Position numbers and translations under genes: made by a program. From Streptomyces tanashiensis (GTDB lineage: Bacteria > Actinomycetota > Actinomycetes > Streptomycetales > Streptomycetaceae), in contig NZ_BMRZ01000010.1 of NCBI RefSeq assembly GCF_014648895.1, positions 186,001-250,000 on the forward strand: DNA of 64,000 nucleotides, in the 5' to 3' direction. The notes beneath the pieces are model-generated. The model did not search any database. It saw nothing but the letters and a program-made list of their open reading frames with translations, and had not been told where the DNA came from. Within the stretch, counting starts at the first letter, position 1. Each line of letters starts with the position of its first letter. Positions 41,473 through 49,851 of this stretch are shown in pieces.

Positions 41473-42855
41473 CTACTCCAGCGTCAGGGTCCGGGCCGAG
41501 GAGCGGACGCCCGGCGCGGCCGGCGCCGGCGTCCTGACGAGGCCCTTGTCGCTGGCGCTCGCGGGCGCGTCCGCGCCCACCGGGGTGGTGGTCATGGGAC
41601 GGGAGGCGGCGCAGCGCTGCTTCTCGGCCTCGGACATGGGCCCGGTGCGCTGGAGGAGCCGGTCGGGCACGGCGCGGGAGGGCCCGTCGACGACGGCGTG
41701 CAGCCGGTAGTCGTCCTTCTTGCTGACGAACCAGCCCTCGACCCGCTCGCGGCTCGGCTGCAGCTCGACCCAGCTGACCTCGCCGGGCTGGATCCGCTCC
41801 ACGACGGTCCGCTGGTCGCTGCTGAACCACTGCCAGGCTCGCTGCCAGCCCTTCTCGTAGGCCAGAGAGAACTGGGTGGCCATCGGCCGCTCCTTGATCC
41901 GCTTCTCGTCCTCCACGCGGTCGCCGCTCGTGGGCAGCCGGGCCACCTCGGGGAGTGCGAGGCCGGCCTCGGTGTACGTCTGGGCGATGCTGTCGTGGCT
42001 GCGCTCGGAGTACGAGAGGAGCCGGCTGTGCTCCAGGGTGTTGCGGGTGCAGTTGACGTAGGCCTCGCCGACCACCCGCGCCGTGTCGTAGTAGCGGAAG
42101 GACGTCCGGGTGTCCGGCCGGAAGGTGCAGGCGTTCTCGCCGTTGCAGGCGGCGGCCGCGTTGTGGAGGGAGCTCTCCTTTTCGTTGCCCTTGTACGCCT
42201 CCGAGGTGCCCAGGCTCGCCTTGCCGACGGTCTTGTCGACGGCGGGCGGCACCTCGGCCGCGCGGATGCGGGCGATCATCGGCGAACAGGTCACATGGGT
42301 GCGGGAGTCGGTGACGCGTGAGGTGAAGGTGAGCACCGGATCGTTCTCACCCGCGGTGAACACATAGGCGCGGCCGGTCCAACGGCCCTTTCCGGGCGTG
42401 CCCTTCACCCGGTCGGGGTCGCCGGCGGTGGTGACCTCCTGGACCGCGCCGCCGGATCCGCCGACCGCGTACGGCTGGCCGTCGACGACCTGTTCGCCGG
42501 TGCACTCCTTGGAGACGGCGGGGCTGTCCTCGTAGGTCACGGTGACCCTGGCCCCCGCCCGGACCCCGCGCAGCCGCTGGCGGAGGGTGTTGCCGTCCTT
42601 CTGGAGGGCGACGCCGTGGGAGGCGTCGGTGCGGCCGGAGGCGGTGGGCGAGTAGCGCTGGTTGAGGCCGGTCCAGAAGTCGATGCCGACGGTCGTGGGC
42701 CCGTCGCCCTTCATGACCGGGTCGGCGAAGTCGCCGTTGAGGACGGGGACGGCCTGCTCGGCGGGGGCGGCCTGTGCCGCGTGCGAGACGGGGACGACGG
42801 GCAGCAGCAGTCCGGTGGCCCCGAGGACGGCCAGCGCGGAGAGGGTTCGGTTCAT
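41473..42855 (-). CDS. Secreted protein of unknown function, paralogue of the next gene
   Basis: This 460-residue exported protein has a signal peptide (residues 1-29, ending SHAAQA). Residues 35-190 look like a beta-rich lectin-type domain (VLNGDFADP ... GIDFWTGLNQRYSPTASGRT). The C-terminal half shares a block with its neighbour: ACTFRPDTRTS ... AYVNCTRNT ... FSLAYEKGWQRAWQWFSSDQ ... ERIQPGEVSWVEL. That last pattern, a Ser/Thr-rich strand pair followed by Pro-Gly before an alternating strand, is reminiscent of aerolysin/ETX pore-formers. This is a resemblance by eye only. GGAGGAG precedes the ATG. Confidence 0.7.
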   Translation of the reverse strand: MNRTLSALAVLGATGLLLPVVPVSHAAQAAPAEQAVPVLNGDFADPVMKGDGPTTVGIDFWTGLNQRYSPTASGRTDASHGVALQKDGNTLRQRLRGVRAGARVTVTYEDSPAVSKECTGEQVVDGQPYAVGGSGGAVQEVTTAGDPDRVKGTPGKGRWTGRAYVFTAGENDPVLTFTSRVTDSRTHVTCSPMIARIRAAEVPPAVDKTVGKASLGTSEAYKGNEKESSLHNAAAACNGENACTFRPDTRTSFRYYDTARVVGEAYVNCTRNTLEHSRLLSYSERSHDSIAQTYTEAGLALPEVARLPTSGDRVEDEKRIKERPMATQFSLAYEKGWQRAWQWFSSDQRTVVERIQPGEVSWVELQPSRERVEGWFVSKKDDYRLHAVVDGPSRAVPDRLLQRTGPMSEAEKQRCAASRPMTTTPVGADAPASASDKGLVRTPAPAAPGVRSSARTLTLE

Positions 42856-42873
42856 GGCGGGGACTCCTCCGGG

Positions 42874-43812
42874 TCAGTGGGCGTGGGACGAGAGGACGAC
42901 TTCGCGCTTCGGGTCGGTGCCCGGCGGTACGGCCCGGGCGGCCGGCACCTCGCGGGCGGAGTTCCGGAGGCCGTTGTTGTCGTTGTCGGGCTGGGTGTCG
43001 GCGGCGGGGCGCTTGCGGCCGCAGAGCATGTCGGGGACGGCGTACGTCTGGGCGACGAAGGTGCTGCTGTTGACCATGGAGGGGCTGTCGACGCGAATGC
43101 CGAGGATCCTCTGCCCGTTGTCGGTGACGAGGTTGCCGACCACGCGCTTCATCGCCGCGCTCGCCCCGAAGACCAGCATGTCGTAGGGCTTGACGGTGGT
43201 CTTGTAGGTGGTCGCCTCGGTGTTGTCGATCGTCCAGGACTTCGAGTACGTGGCCTTGAAGGCGGCCTCGAAGGCGAGCTTGGCGCTCAGCGACCCGGCC
43301 ACCTTGCCCCCGGCGGCGACGCTGGTCTTGGTGCCGTTCGTCGAGGTCGGGCCGTCCTTGAGGTTGGGCGTCTTGTTCTCGCTGGTGATGTCGTTGACGA
43401 GGTTGGTGGTGACCTCGCCCGAGGCGCTGACTGTGCCCTCGGCGGCGATCTTCCCGGAGATCTCGCCGCCGATGTTGTCCGTGCTGCTGGTCCGCAGCGT
43501 GACGGTCCGGTCGACGCTCATGTCGCTCTGGGTGCAGTTGACCACCGCGTTGCCCAGGGACTTGACGGCGGTGGCATACTCCCTGTCCTGCTTGGGGTCG
43601 ATCGCGAAGGTGCAGGCCGTGCGCTTCGTCCCGCAGTACTCCAGGACGTCGGCGATCTTCGCGGGGCGGCCGTCGGCGGTGACGGCGCGGGGGGCGGGGG
43701 TCTCGCCCGGCCCCTCCTCGGCGGTGGCGGCGGGCGGGGCGAGCAGGGTGAGCGGCGCGGTGAGGCCGAGGACGAGCACGGGAAGGACGGCGCGGGGACG
43801 GCGCGGAGACAT
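42874..43812 (-). CDS. Secreted protein with aerolysin/ETX-like features
   Basis: This 312-residue exported protein has an Arg-rich signal peptide (ending PPAATA). It shares with the previous gene the block ACTFAIDPKQD ... AVVNCTQSD ... AAFKATYSKSWTIDNTE ... TTVKPYDMLVFGA. The stretch GGEISGKIAAEGTVSASGEV is an alternating amphipathic strand such as a beta-pore hairpin would need. The family is not recognised with certainty. It lies 18 bp upstream of its paralogue in one operon. Confidence 0.68.
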   Translation of the reverse strand: MSPRRPRAVLPVLVLGLTAPLTLLAPPAATAEEGPGETPAPRAVTADGRPAKIADVLEYCGTKRTACTFAIDPKQDREYATAVKSLGNAVVNCTQSDMSVDRTVTLRTSSTDNIGGEISGKIAAEGTVSASGEVTTNLVNDITSENKTPNLKDGPTSTNGTKTSVAAGGKVAGSLSAKLAFEAAFKATYSKSWTIDNTEATTYKTTVKPYDMLVFGASAAMKRVVGNLVTDNGQRILGIRVDSPSMVNSSTFVAQTYAVPDMLCGRKRPAADTQPDNDNNGLRNSAREVPAARAVPPGTDPKREVVLSSHAH

Positions 43813-43854
43813 GACGGAGCAACCCTTCGGGACGTGGGGGGGGGACGGCTGAGG

Positions 43855-44340
43855 TCAGGAACCGAGCAGGGAGCAGAGCTGCGAGACCGGGAAGGGGGAC
43901 TGTCCCGGGTCGGTGGATCCCTGCGGCAGGGAGCCGGGGAAGTCGGCGCAGGTGGAGGTCACGGCGGACTGCGCGTTGTCGGCGGGCTCCGGCTGATAGG
44001 TGGAGATGGTGTCGGTCATGTCCTTGACCCCCTTCTCCTCCGCGGCTCCCTTGCCCGAGGTGAGCTTGCCCATGCAGGAATCCGAGCTGGGCGGGCACTC
44101 GTCGAGCTTCTTGCCGACGGCCTTGATGTCCTTGTCCGCCTGGCCGGCCGCCTCCTCGGTCTTCTTCTGCTGCTCCTCGATCTCCTTGGCCTCCTTGGCA
44201 TTGGCCTCCTTGTCCAGGCAGGCCTGGTCGTCGGGCTTGCACTCCTCGGCGTACGCGACGGGGGCCAGGGGCAGGCCGAGAGCGGCGGCAAGGACGGCGG
44301 CGGTCAGCACACGACGTGCCGATGTCTTCCATACGGGCAT
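43855..44340 (-). CDS. Small secreted coiled-coil protein
   Basis: This 161-residue exported protein has a signal peptide to about residue 31 (PVAYA-EE). A Lys/Glu/Ala-rich coiled-coil follows (about residues 42-80). Six cysteines are spread over the mature part (ECKPDDQACLD, ECPPSSDSCMG, STCADFP, QLCSLLG), which suggests three disulphides. It is first in a three-gene operon with the two secreted paralogues, with AAGGGAG before the ATG. No homologue was recognised. Confidence 0.7.
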   Translation of the reverse strand: MPVWKTSARRVLTAAVLAAALGLPLAPVAYAEECKPDDQACLDKEANAKEAKEIEEQQKKTEEAAGQADKDIKAVGKKLDECPPSSDSCMGKLTSGKGAAEEKGVKDMTDTISTYQPEPADNAQSAVTSTCADFPGSLPQGSTDPGQSPFPVSQLCSLLGS

Positions 44341-45009
44341 GGGAACTCCCTTGGGACAGGGGTGAGTTGAATGGCTCGGCCGGGGACGCCAGGGGCGGAC
44401 AGGGGACTGTCCTCAAGATCACCGAGCGCATTCCGACGCTAGCCGCCGGGCCCCCGACGCCCCGGCAGGACACACGGTGCGGCGCGCGCCGACGGGCCCG
44501 CTCACCACTTCGGCGGAGCGCACTCGGGGCCGCCGCGAGGGCCGGGATCCGGGGTCCTCACGAGCGGCCTCCCGGGCCCGCGGGTCCACCCGTTCGTAGG
44601 GAATCCAAGGCGCCGGCGAGAGGGCGGTCGGCCGTACGCGGCGGGGGCCCTCACTCCCCCGGCCGCCGCCGTTCGGCGGCCCGCCGGCGGCGACCCCGAG
44701 GGCCCCCGCGAGGCGCTCCGGAGACGCGAACGCGCCCCCGGGAACACCTCCCCGAACGGGCGTCCGTCAGACGGGTGTTTCAGCGGTTCCGGCTCGCCTC
44801 GGTGATCATTCTCGGTCAGTCTGCTCATGTGCCCGACGGCCCGTCCCGGCCGTCGCACCCGGCCCCTGGGCACCCCATGCCCAAGGGCCCGGCACGGCCT
44901 GTCCGCATGACCCGCGCCCGCCACGCACGCGCCTCCGCCGACCCCCGCGGGGCCACCGTCCGACCGGGCGCAGCGCTCCCGTATGTCCCCATCGAAGGAG
45001 AGCAGAGCC
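44341..45009. promoter_or_regulatory. 669-bp divergent intergenic region
   Basis: This region separates the leftward secreted-protein operon from the rightward RCC1 genes. No credible coding frame was found. A 6-bp inverted repeat with a 4-nt centre (GGACAG-GGGA-CTGTCC, 44397-44412) lies 57 bp before the left operon and may be an operator. Several GC-rich hairpins occur around 44655-44690. A relatively AT-rich patch (GATCATTCTCGGTCAG, near 44803) could hold the RCC1 promoter, but I cannot assign hexamers. Confidence 0.4.
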
Positions 45010-46233
45010 ATGTCCCGTACACGCCGCAGTCCCCTGCGTACCCCCTTCCGCGGTCTACCGTTCGCGGCGGCCGCGCTCACGGCGGCCGCAGCCCTCACCG
45101 CCGTACCGGCCACCCACGCGCTCGCCAACGAGGGCAACCCGACCGTGCTGAGCTGGGGCGCCGGCCGCACCGGCCAACTCGGCAACGGCACCCTCGCCGA
45201 CAGCCTCAGCCCGACCTCGGTCACCAGCCTCTTCCGCGGCGACGTCGACCAGGTCTCGGCCGGCGGCACGTCCTCGGCCGACTCGTTCGTCCTCGCCCGC
45301 ACCGACAAGACGGTCAAGTCCTGGGGCCACAACTCCTCCGGCCAGCTCGGCAACGGCGGCAACACCAACCAGACCGTGCCCACCACCGTCCCGCGCCTGA
45401 CCAACATCAAGGACATCGCCGCGGGCGGGAAGCACGCCCTCGCCCTCGACACCAGCGGCCAGGTCTACTCCTGGGGCGACAACGCCTACGGCCAGCTCGG
45501 CAACAACCGCACCGGCGACAGCCGCACGGTCCCCGACCGCGTCCAGGGCATGCCCAAGGTCAAGCAGATCTCGGCCGGCTGCGACTTCAGCCTCGCCCTC
45601 CTGGAGAACGGCAAGGTGTACGCCTGGGGCCGCGGCATCCACGGCCAGCTCGGCAACGGCAGCCGCGCCACCAGCTCCGTGCCCCGGCAGGTGCAGGGCC
45701 TGGAGAACATCGTCGAGATCGACGCCGGCTGCCACCACGCCCTCGCGCTGACCGCCGACGACACGGTCAAGTCCTGGGGCTACAACCTCTACGGCCAGCT
45801 CGGCAACTCCTCCACCAAGTCCGCCACGCTCCCCGTCGACGTGGACTGGATCGAGGGCGTCTCCGACATCGAGGCGGGCGCCTTCCACAACTACGTGAAG
45901 ACGAGCGACAGCCACGTCTGGGGCTGGGGCAACAACCAGTACGGCCAGCTCCTGGAGGGCGACGAGGCCTTCGACTCCAACGTCTCCCGCACCAACCGCA
46001 CCGCCCCCGTCGAGATCCCGCGCCTCGAAGGCGTCCAGCACCTCGCCGCCGGCGCCCGGCACGGCGTCGCCGTCACGGCGGACGAGGTCTTCACCTGGGG
46101 CCACAACGGCGAGGGCCAGCTCGGCAACGGCACGACGGTCGCCCGCTACGAGTCGGTGAAGATCCTCAACGAGGGCTCGGCGATCAAGGCGGTGGCCGTC
46201 TCCCTGGGCGGCAACACGACGTACGCGTACTGA
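45010..46233 (+). CDS. Secreted seven-bladed RCC1 propeller, copy 1
   Basis: This 407-residue exported protein has a signal peptide to about residue 40 (PATHALA). Seven RCC1 repeats follow, each with a WGxxxxGQL core (LSWGAGRTGQLG, KSWGHNSSGQLG, YSWGDNAYGQLG, YAWGRGIHGQLG, KSWGYNLYGQLG, WGWGNNQYGQLL, FTWGHNGEGQLG), enough to close a propeller. RCC1 propellers bind other macromolecules; no catalytic site is evident. The last residues are NTTYAY. AAGGAG precedes the ATG. Confidence 0.88.
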   Translation: MSRTRRSPLRTPFRGLPFAAAALTAAAALTAVPATHALANEGNPTVLSWGAGRTGQLGNGTLADSLSPTSVTSLFRGDVDQVSAGGTSSADSFVLARTDKTVKSWGHNSSGQLGNGGNTNQTVPTTVPRLTNIKDIAAGGKHALALDTSGQVYSWGDNAYGQLGNNRTGDSRTVPDRVQGMPKVKQISAGCDFSLALLENGKVYAWGRGIHGQLGNGSRATSSVPRQVQGLENIVEIDAGCHHALALTADDTVKSWGYNLYGQLGNSSTKSATLPVDVDWIEGVSDIEAGAFHNYVKTSDSHVWGWGNNQYGQLLEGDEAFDSNVSRTNRTAPVEIPRLEGVQHLAAGARHGVAVTADEVFTWGHNGEGQLGNGTTVARYESVKILNEGSAIKAVAVSLGGNTTYAY

Positions 46234-46249
46234 GCGGGAGCGTGCTCCC

Positions 46250-47407
46250 ATGACGTACGCGTACGCGCGCGGTGCCGCCGTCTGCCTCGCGCTCCTCGGC
46301 CTCGCCGTCTCCCCGGCGCACGCCGAGCCCCGTGACCCCTGGGTGCGGGCGTGGGGCGCGAACACCGCCGGGCAGCTCGGGAACGGCACGACCCTCGTCC
46401 AGCAGACCCCGGCCGCCGTCCAGGGCCTGGCCCGGGGCGACGTCCGCGAACTCGCGGGAGGCGGCGGGAACGACGCCAACTCCTTCGCCCTCGCCCTCCT
46501 CGACGACGGTACGGTCCAGGCCTGGGGCGGAAACACCAACGGCCAGCTCGGCGACGGAACCACCACCGGGCGGCCCTTCCCCGCCGCCGTCACCGGACTC
46601 TCCGGGGTGTCCCAGGTCGCCGCCGGAATCCACTTCGGATACGCCGTCCGCGGCGGCCGGGTCCTCGCCTGGGGCGACAACGCCTTCGGGCAGCTCGGCG
46701 ACGGGTCCACGACGGGGACCACCCGCCCCCTCGCCGTCCAGAGCCTGAGCAGAGTCACCGACATCGCCGCCGGCTGCTACCACGCCGTCGCCCTGCGCGA
46801 GGACGGCACCGTCTGGACCTGGGGCCGGAGCAACAACGGCCAGCTCGGCCTCGCCGCCAACGACGACCGGAACACCCCGCAACGGGTCCCCGGACTCACG
46901 GACGTGGTGGAGGTCGCCGCCGGCTGTCACCACTCGCTGGCCCGCACGGCGGACGGCACGGTGAAGGCCTGGGGCTACAACGCCAACGGACAGCTCGGGA
47001 ACGACAGCACCCAGAACAGCTCCGCCCCGGTCGACGTCCAGCACCTCGACGGCGTCGCCCGGGTCTTCGCCTGCGGCTACCACAGCTTCGCCGTCCTCGA
47101 CGACGGAGCCGTACGCGCCTGGGGCTCGAACAACTTCGGCCAGCTGGGCGACGGCAGCACCGTCTCCCGTACCACTCCCGTCCCCGTCCAGGGCGTGGCA
47201 GACGTCCGCGGCCTGGCCGGAGGCTGGCGCCACACCCTCGCCGTCCTCGCCGACGGCTCCGTCCTCGCCTGGGGCGAGAACACGGCCGGCCAGCTCGGCG
47301 ACGCCTCCACCACCGACTCCCCGCTCCCCGTGGTCGCCCTGCCTCCGGGCAGCGGCACGACCCGCGTGGCGACCTCCACCGTCTGGAAGTCCAGCTACGC
47401 CTACTGA
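46250..47407 (+). CDS. Secreted seven-bladed RCC1 propeller, copy 2
   Basis: This 385-residue protein has a short signal peptide (residues 1-25, ending SPAHA) and begins DPWVRAWGANTAGQLG. Seven WGxNxxGQLG blades follow. It is closer to copy 3 than to copy 1, as shown by the shared DPWVRAWG start and LPPGSG near the end. It ends SSYAY. The start codon region repeats the ACGTACGCGTAC found at the 3' end of copy 1. The Shine-Dalgarno GGGAG (46236-46240) can pair with CTCCC (46245-46249). Confidence 0.88.
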   Translation: MTYAYARGAAVCLALLGLAVSPAHAEPRDPWVRAWGANTAGQLGNGTTLVQQTPAAVQGLARGDVRELAGGGGNDANSFALALLDDGTVQAWGGNTNGQLGDGTTTGRPFPAAVTGLSGVSQVAAGIHFGYAVRGGRVLAWGDNAFGQLGDGSTTGTTRPLAVQSLSRVTDIAAGCYHAVALREDGTVWTWGRSNNGQLGLAANDDRNTPQRVPGLTDVVEVAAGCHHSLARTADGTVKAWGYNANGQLGNDSTQNSSAPVDVQHLDGVARVFACGYHSFAVLDDGAVRAWGSNNFGQLGDGSTVSRTTPVPVQGVADVRGLAGGWRHTLAVLADGSVLAWGENTAGQLGDASTTDSPLPVVALPPGSGTTRVATSTVWKSSYAY

Positions 47408-47421
47408 CCCGAAAGGTCCCC

Positions 47422-48615
47422 ATGATCATGTCCCGATCACGAAGCACCCTGCTGCTCACCACGCTCACGGCGGTCACCGCCCTCGCCGCCCCCTGCCTCT
47501 CCGCCCACGCCGCCGGCACCGACCCCTGGGTCCGCGCCTGGGGCGAGAACGCCCAGGGCCAGCTCGGCAACGGCAGCGTCCTCGCCCAGCAGACCCCCGC
47601 GGCCGTCACCGGCATCACCCGCGACGACGTCCGTGAGCTCTCCGGCGGAGGCGGCGGCGCGGCCGCGGCCGCCAACCCCTTCGCCGTCGCCCTCCTCAAG
47701 GACGGCACCGTGAAGAGCTGGGGCAACAACGCCACCGGCCAGCTCGGCAACGGCACGCTCACCGCCCAGTCCTTCCCCGCGACCGTCGCCGGGCTCTCCG
47801 GCGTGAGCGAGGTCTCCGCCGGCCTCAACCACGCGCTCGCCGTCAAGGGCGGCCGGGTCCTCGCCTGGGGCAGCAACGCCTCCAAGCAGCTGGGCACCGG
47901 CCAGGACACCACCAACCCGTACAAGAACCCGATCCCCGTGCAGAGCCTGGACAAGGTCAAGGACGTCGGAGCGGGCTGCGACTTCAGCGTGGCGCTCCGG
48001 CAGGACGGCACCGTCTGGACCTGGGGCAAGGGCGACAACGGGCGCCTGGGCACGGGCAACAACACCACCCGCGAGACCCCGCAGAAGGTCCCCGACCTCG
48101 TCGACGTCGAATCCGTCGCCGTGGGCTGCGACCACGTCCTCGCGCTCACCGCCGACGGCATCGTCAAGGCCTGGGGCAAGGGCGCCGAGGGCCAGCTCGG
48201 CAACGACTCCACCACGGACAGCAACAAGCCCGTCGACGTCGCCTACCTCGACGCCGTCGCGAGGATCTTCGCCACCTCCGCGTCCGGCTTCGCCGTCCTC
48301 GACGACGGCAGCCTGGCCGGCTGGGGCAAGAACACCGACCGGCAGCTCGGCGACGGCACCAACGCCAACCGCACCACCCCCGTCGTCCTGGACACCCTCA
48401 AGGGCGTCCAGAGCATCGCGGGCGGCGCCGACTTCACCGTGGCCGCGCTCGACGACGGCTCGGTGATCGGCTGGGGCGCCAACGCGGCCGCCCAGCTCGG
48501 CGACGGCACCACGACCGCGCCGACCGGGACGTCGACGGTGACGGCGCTCCCGCCGGGGAGCGGGATCACCCACGTCACGACGACGATGACGGGCAAGTCC
48601 GCCTTCGCCTACTGA
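47422..48615 (+). CDS. Secreted seven-bladed RCC1 propeller, copy 3
   Basis: This 397-residue protein has a signal peptide ending SAHA-AG and starts DPWVRAWGENAQGQLG. Seven blades are visible, some more degenerate than in copies 1 and 2 (LAWGSNASKQLG, WTWGKGDNGRLG, AGWGKNTDRQLG, IGWGANAAAQLG). It ends KSAFAY. It lies 14 bp after copy 2 with AAAGG before the ATG, so the three are probably one operon. A strong hairpin follows. Confidence 0.88.
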   Translation: MIMSRSRSTLLLTTLTAVTALAAPCLSAHAAGTDPWVRAWGENAQGQLGNGSVLAQQTPAAVTGITRDDVRELSGGGGGAAAAANPFAVALLKDGTVKSWGNNATGQLGNGTLTAQSFPATVAGLSGVSEVSAGLNHALAVKGGRVLAWGSNASKQLGTGQDTTNPYKNPIPVQSLDKVKDVGAGCDFSVALRQDGTVWTWGKGDNGRLGTGNNTTRETPQKVPDLVDVESVAVGCDHVLALTADGIVKAWGKGAEGQLGNDSTTDSNKPVDVAYLDAVARIFATSASGFAVLDDGSLAGWGKNTDRQLGDGTNANRTTPVVLDTLKGVQSIAGGADFTVAALDDGSVIGWGANAAAQLGDGTTTAPTGTSTVTALPPGSGITHVTTTMTGKSAFAY

Positions 48616-48644
48616 CGACGGCACCTCCCGGCCGTGCGGAGGCC

Positions 48645-48674
48645 TCTCGACGGGCCCGCGTAGGCCCGTCGAGA
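48645..48674 (+). terminator. Terminator after the RCC1 genes
   Basis: A perfect 12-bp stem (TCTCGACGGGCC) with a CGCGTA loop lies 30 nt after the stop. Confidence 0.8.
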
Positions 48675-48799
48675 AGGTCCGCGCAAGCCGACCGACGGCC
48701 CCACGCAGGCCCCCCGCCGGGGACCGCGCAGACCACCCGCCGGGTCCCCACACCGCCGAGCCTGGCCAGACACGCCGGCGACCTGGCAGGATCGCGGGC

Positions 48800-49798
48800 A
48801 TGTTCGCCTCGCTCTCCCGCGCCGCCCGCCGCCGTGTCCTGGCGGTCTCGGCCGCGCTGCTCGCGCTGTGCGGGGTGCTGGCCTGGTGGCTGATTCCGTT
48901 CGGCTCCCCGGTCCCGAGCGGCTCGGTCACCTTCAGTACCGGTGTCCCCACCGGCGTCTACCAGCGGTACGGGCTGCTCCTCAAGAACGCCCTGGCTCAG
49001 GACCTGCCCGAGGTGTCGATAACGCTCCAGGACAGCGAGGGCTCCCAGCAGAACCTGGCCCGGGTCGCCACGGGCAAGGCCGACTTCACCGTCGCGACGG
49101 CCGACGCGGTGGCCCAGTACCAGCGCGAGCGCCGGCCCGGCTTCGAGCGGCTGCGCGGCTGCGCACGGCTCTACGACGACTACGTGCAGCTCGTCGTGCG
49201 CAAGGGATCCACGGTGCAGAATGTCCAGGACCTGCGCGGGCTCCGGGTCGGCGTGGGCCAGGACGGGTCCGGCGTACGGCTGATCGCCGACCGGGTGCTC
49301 GCGGCGGCCGGTCTGGCCCCCGTCAGGGACATCGAACCGGTCTCGGCGGGCATCGACACGATGCCGGAGCTCCTGGAGAAAGGCAGGCTCGACGCCTTCT
49401 TCTGGTCGGGCGGGCTGCCGACCCAGGCGGTGCAGACGCTGTCCGAGCGCTCCCCGATCCGGCTGATCCCGCTGGACGCCCGTCTGGTCGACCGGCTGCA
49501 CGACGTCGGGGAGTCGACCCGGCACTACCGGTCGGCGGTGATCCCGGCGGACGCGTACGCGAAGGCGCAGGACGGGCAGCGGACCGAGACCCTGGCGGTG
49601 GCGAACCTGCTGGTCACCACGGCGGACGCCGACGAGGACCTGGTGGAGGGCATCACCCGTACGGTGATCAGGAGCCGGGACGGGATCGGCCGCCGGGTCC
49701 ACCCGGCCCAGCTGGTGGACCTGCGCACCGCCATCTACACCGAGCCCCTGACCCTCCACGACGGCGCCCGCCGCTACTACCGCTCGGTGAAGCCCTGA
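48800..49798 (+). CDS. TAXI-family periplasmic-type solute-binding protein
   Basis: This 332-residue protein belongs to the TAXI group of TRAP-associated binding proteins: FSTGVPTGVYQRYG, LQDSEGSQQNLARVATGKADF, a GLRVGVGQDGSG strand, and DAFFWSGGLPT. An N-terminal hydrophobic helix (RVLAVSAALLALCGVLAWWL) has no lipobox, so it is probably membrane-anchored. No TRAP permease gene is next to it. It is convergent with the sensor kinase gluK, which suggests a ligand-presenting partner for that kinase. The substrate may be glutamate-like, but that is inference. Confidence 0.87.
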   Translation: MFASLSRAARRRVLAVSAALLALCGVLAWWLIPFGSPVPSGSVTFSTGVPTGVYQRYGLLLKNALAQDLPEVSITLQDSEGSQQNLARVATGKADFTVATADAVAQYQRERRPGFERLRGCARLYDDYVQLVVRKGSTVQNVQDLRGLRVGVGQDGSGVRLIADRVLAAAGLAPVRDIEPVSAGIDTMPELLEKGRLDAFFWSGGLPTQAVQTLSERSPIRLIPLDARLVDRLHDVGESTRHYRSAVIPADAYAKAQDGQRTETLAVANLLVTTADADEDLVEGITRTVIRSRDGIGRRVHPAQLVDLRTAIYTEPLTLHDGARRYYRSVKP

Positions 49799-49851
49799 CG
49801 CGGAGCCCCGCACGGCGGCCCCGTACGGCTACCGCTCCGTGAAGCCCTGAC
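49778..49851. repeat. 22-bp direct repeat linking two convergent gene ends
   Basis: TACCGCTCSGTGAAGCCCTG occurs at 49778 and again at 49830, with 21 of 22 bases identical and a 52-bp offset. The first copy encodes the end of the TAXI protein (YRSVKP and stop). The second, read from the other strand, encodes the last codons of the sensor kinase. Confidence 0.85.
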
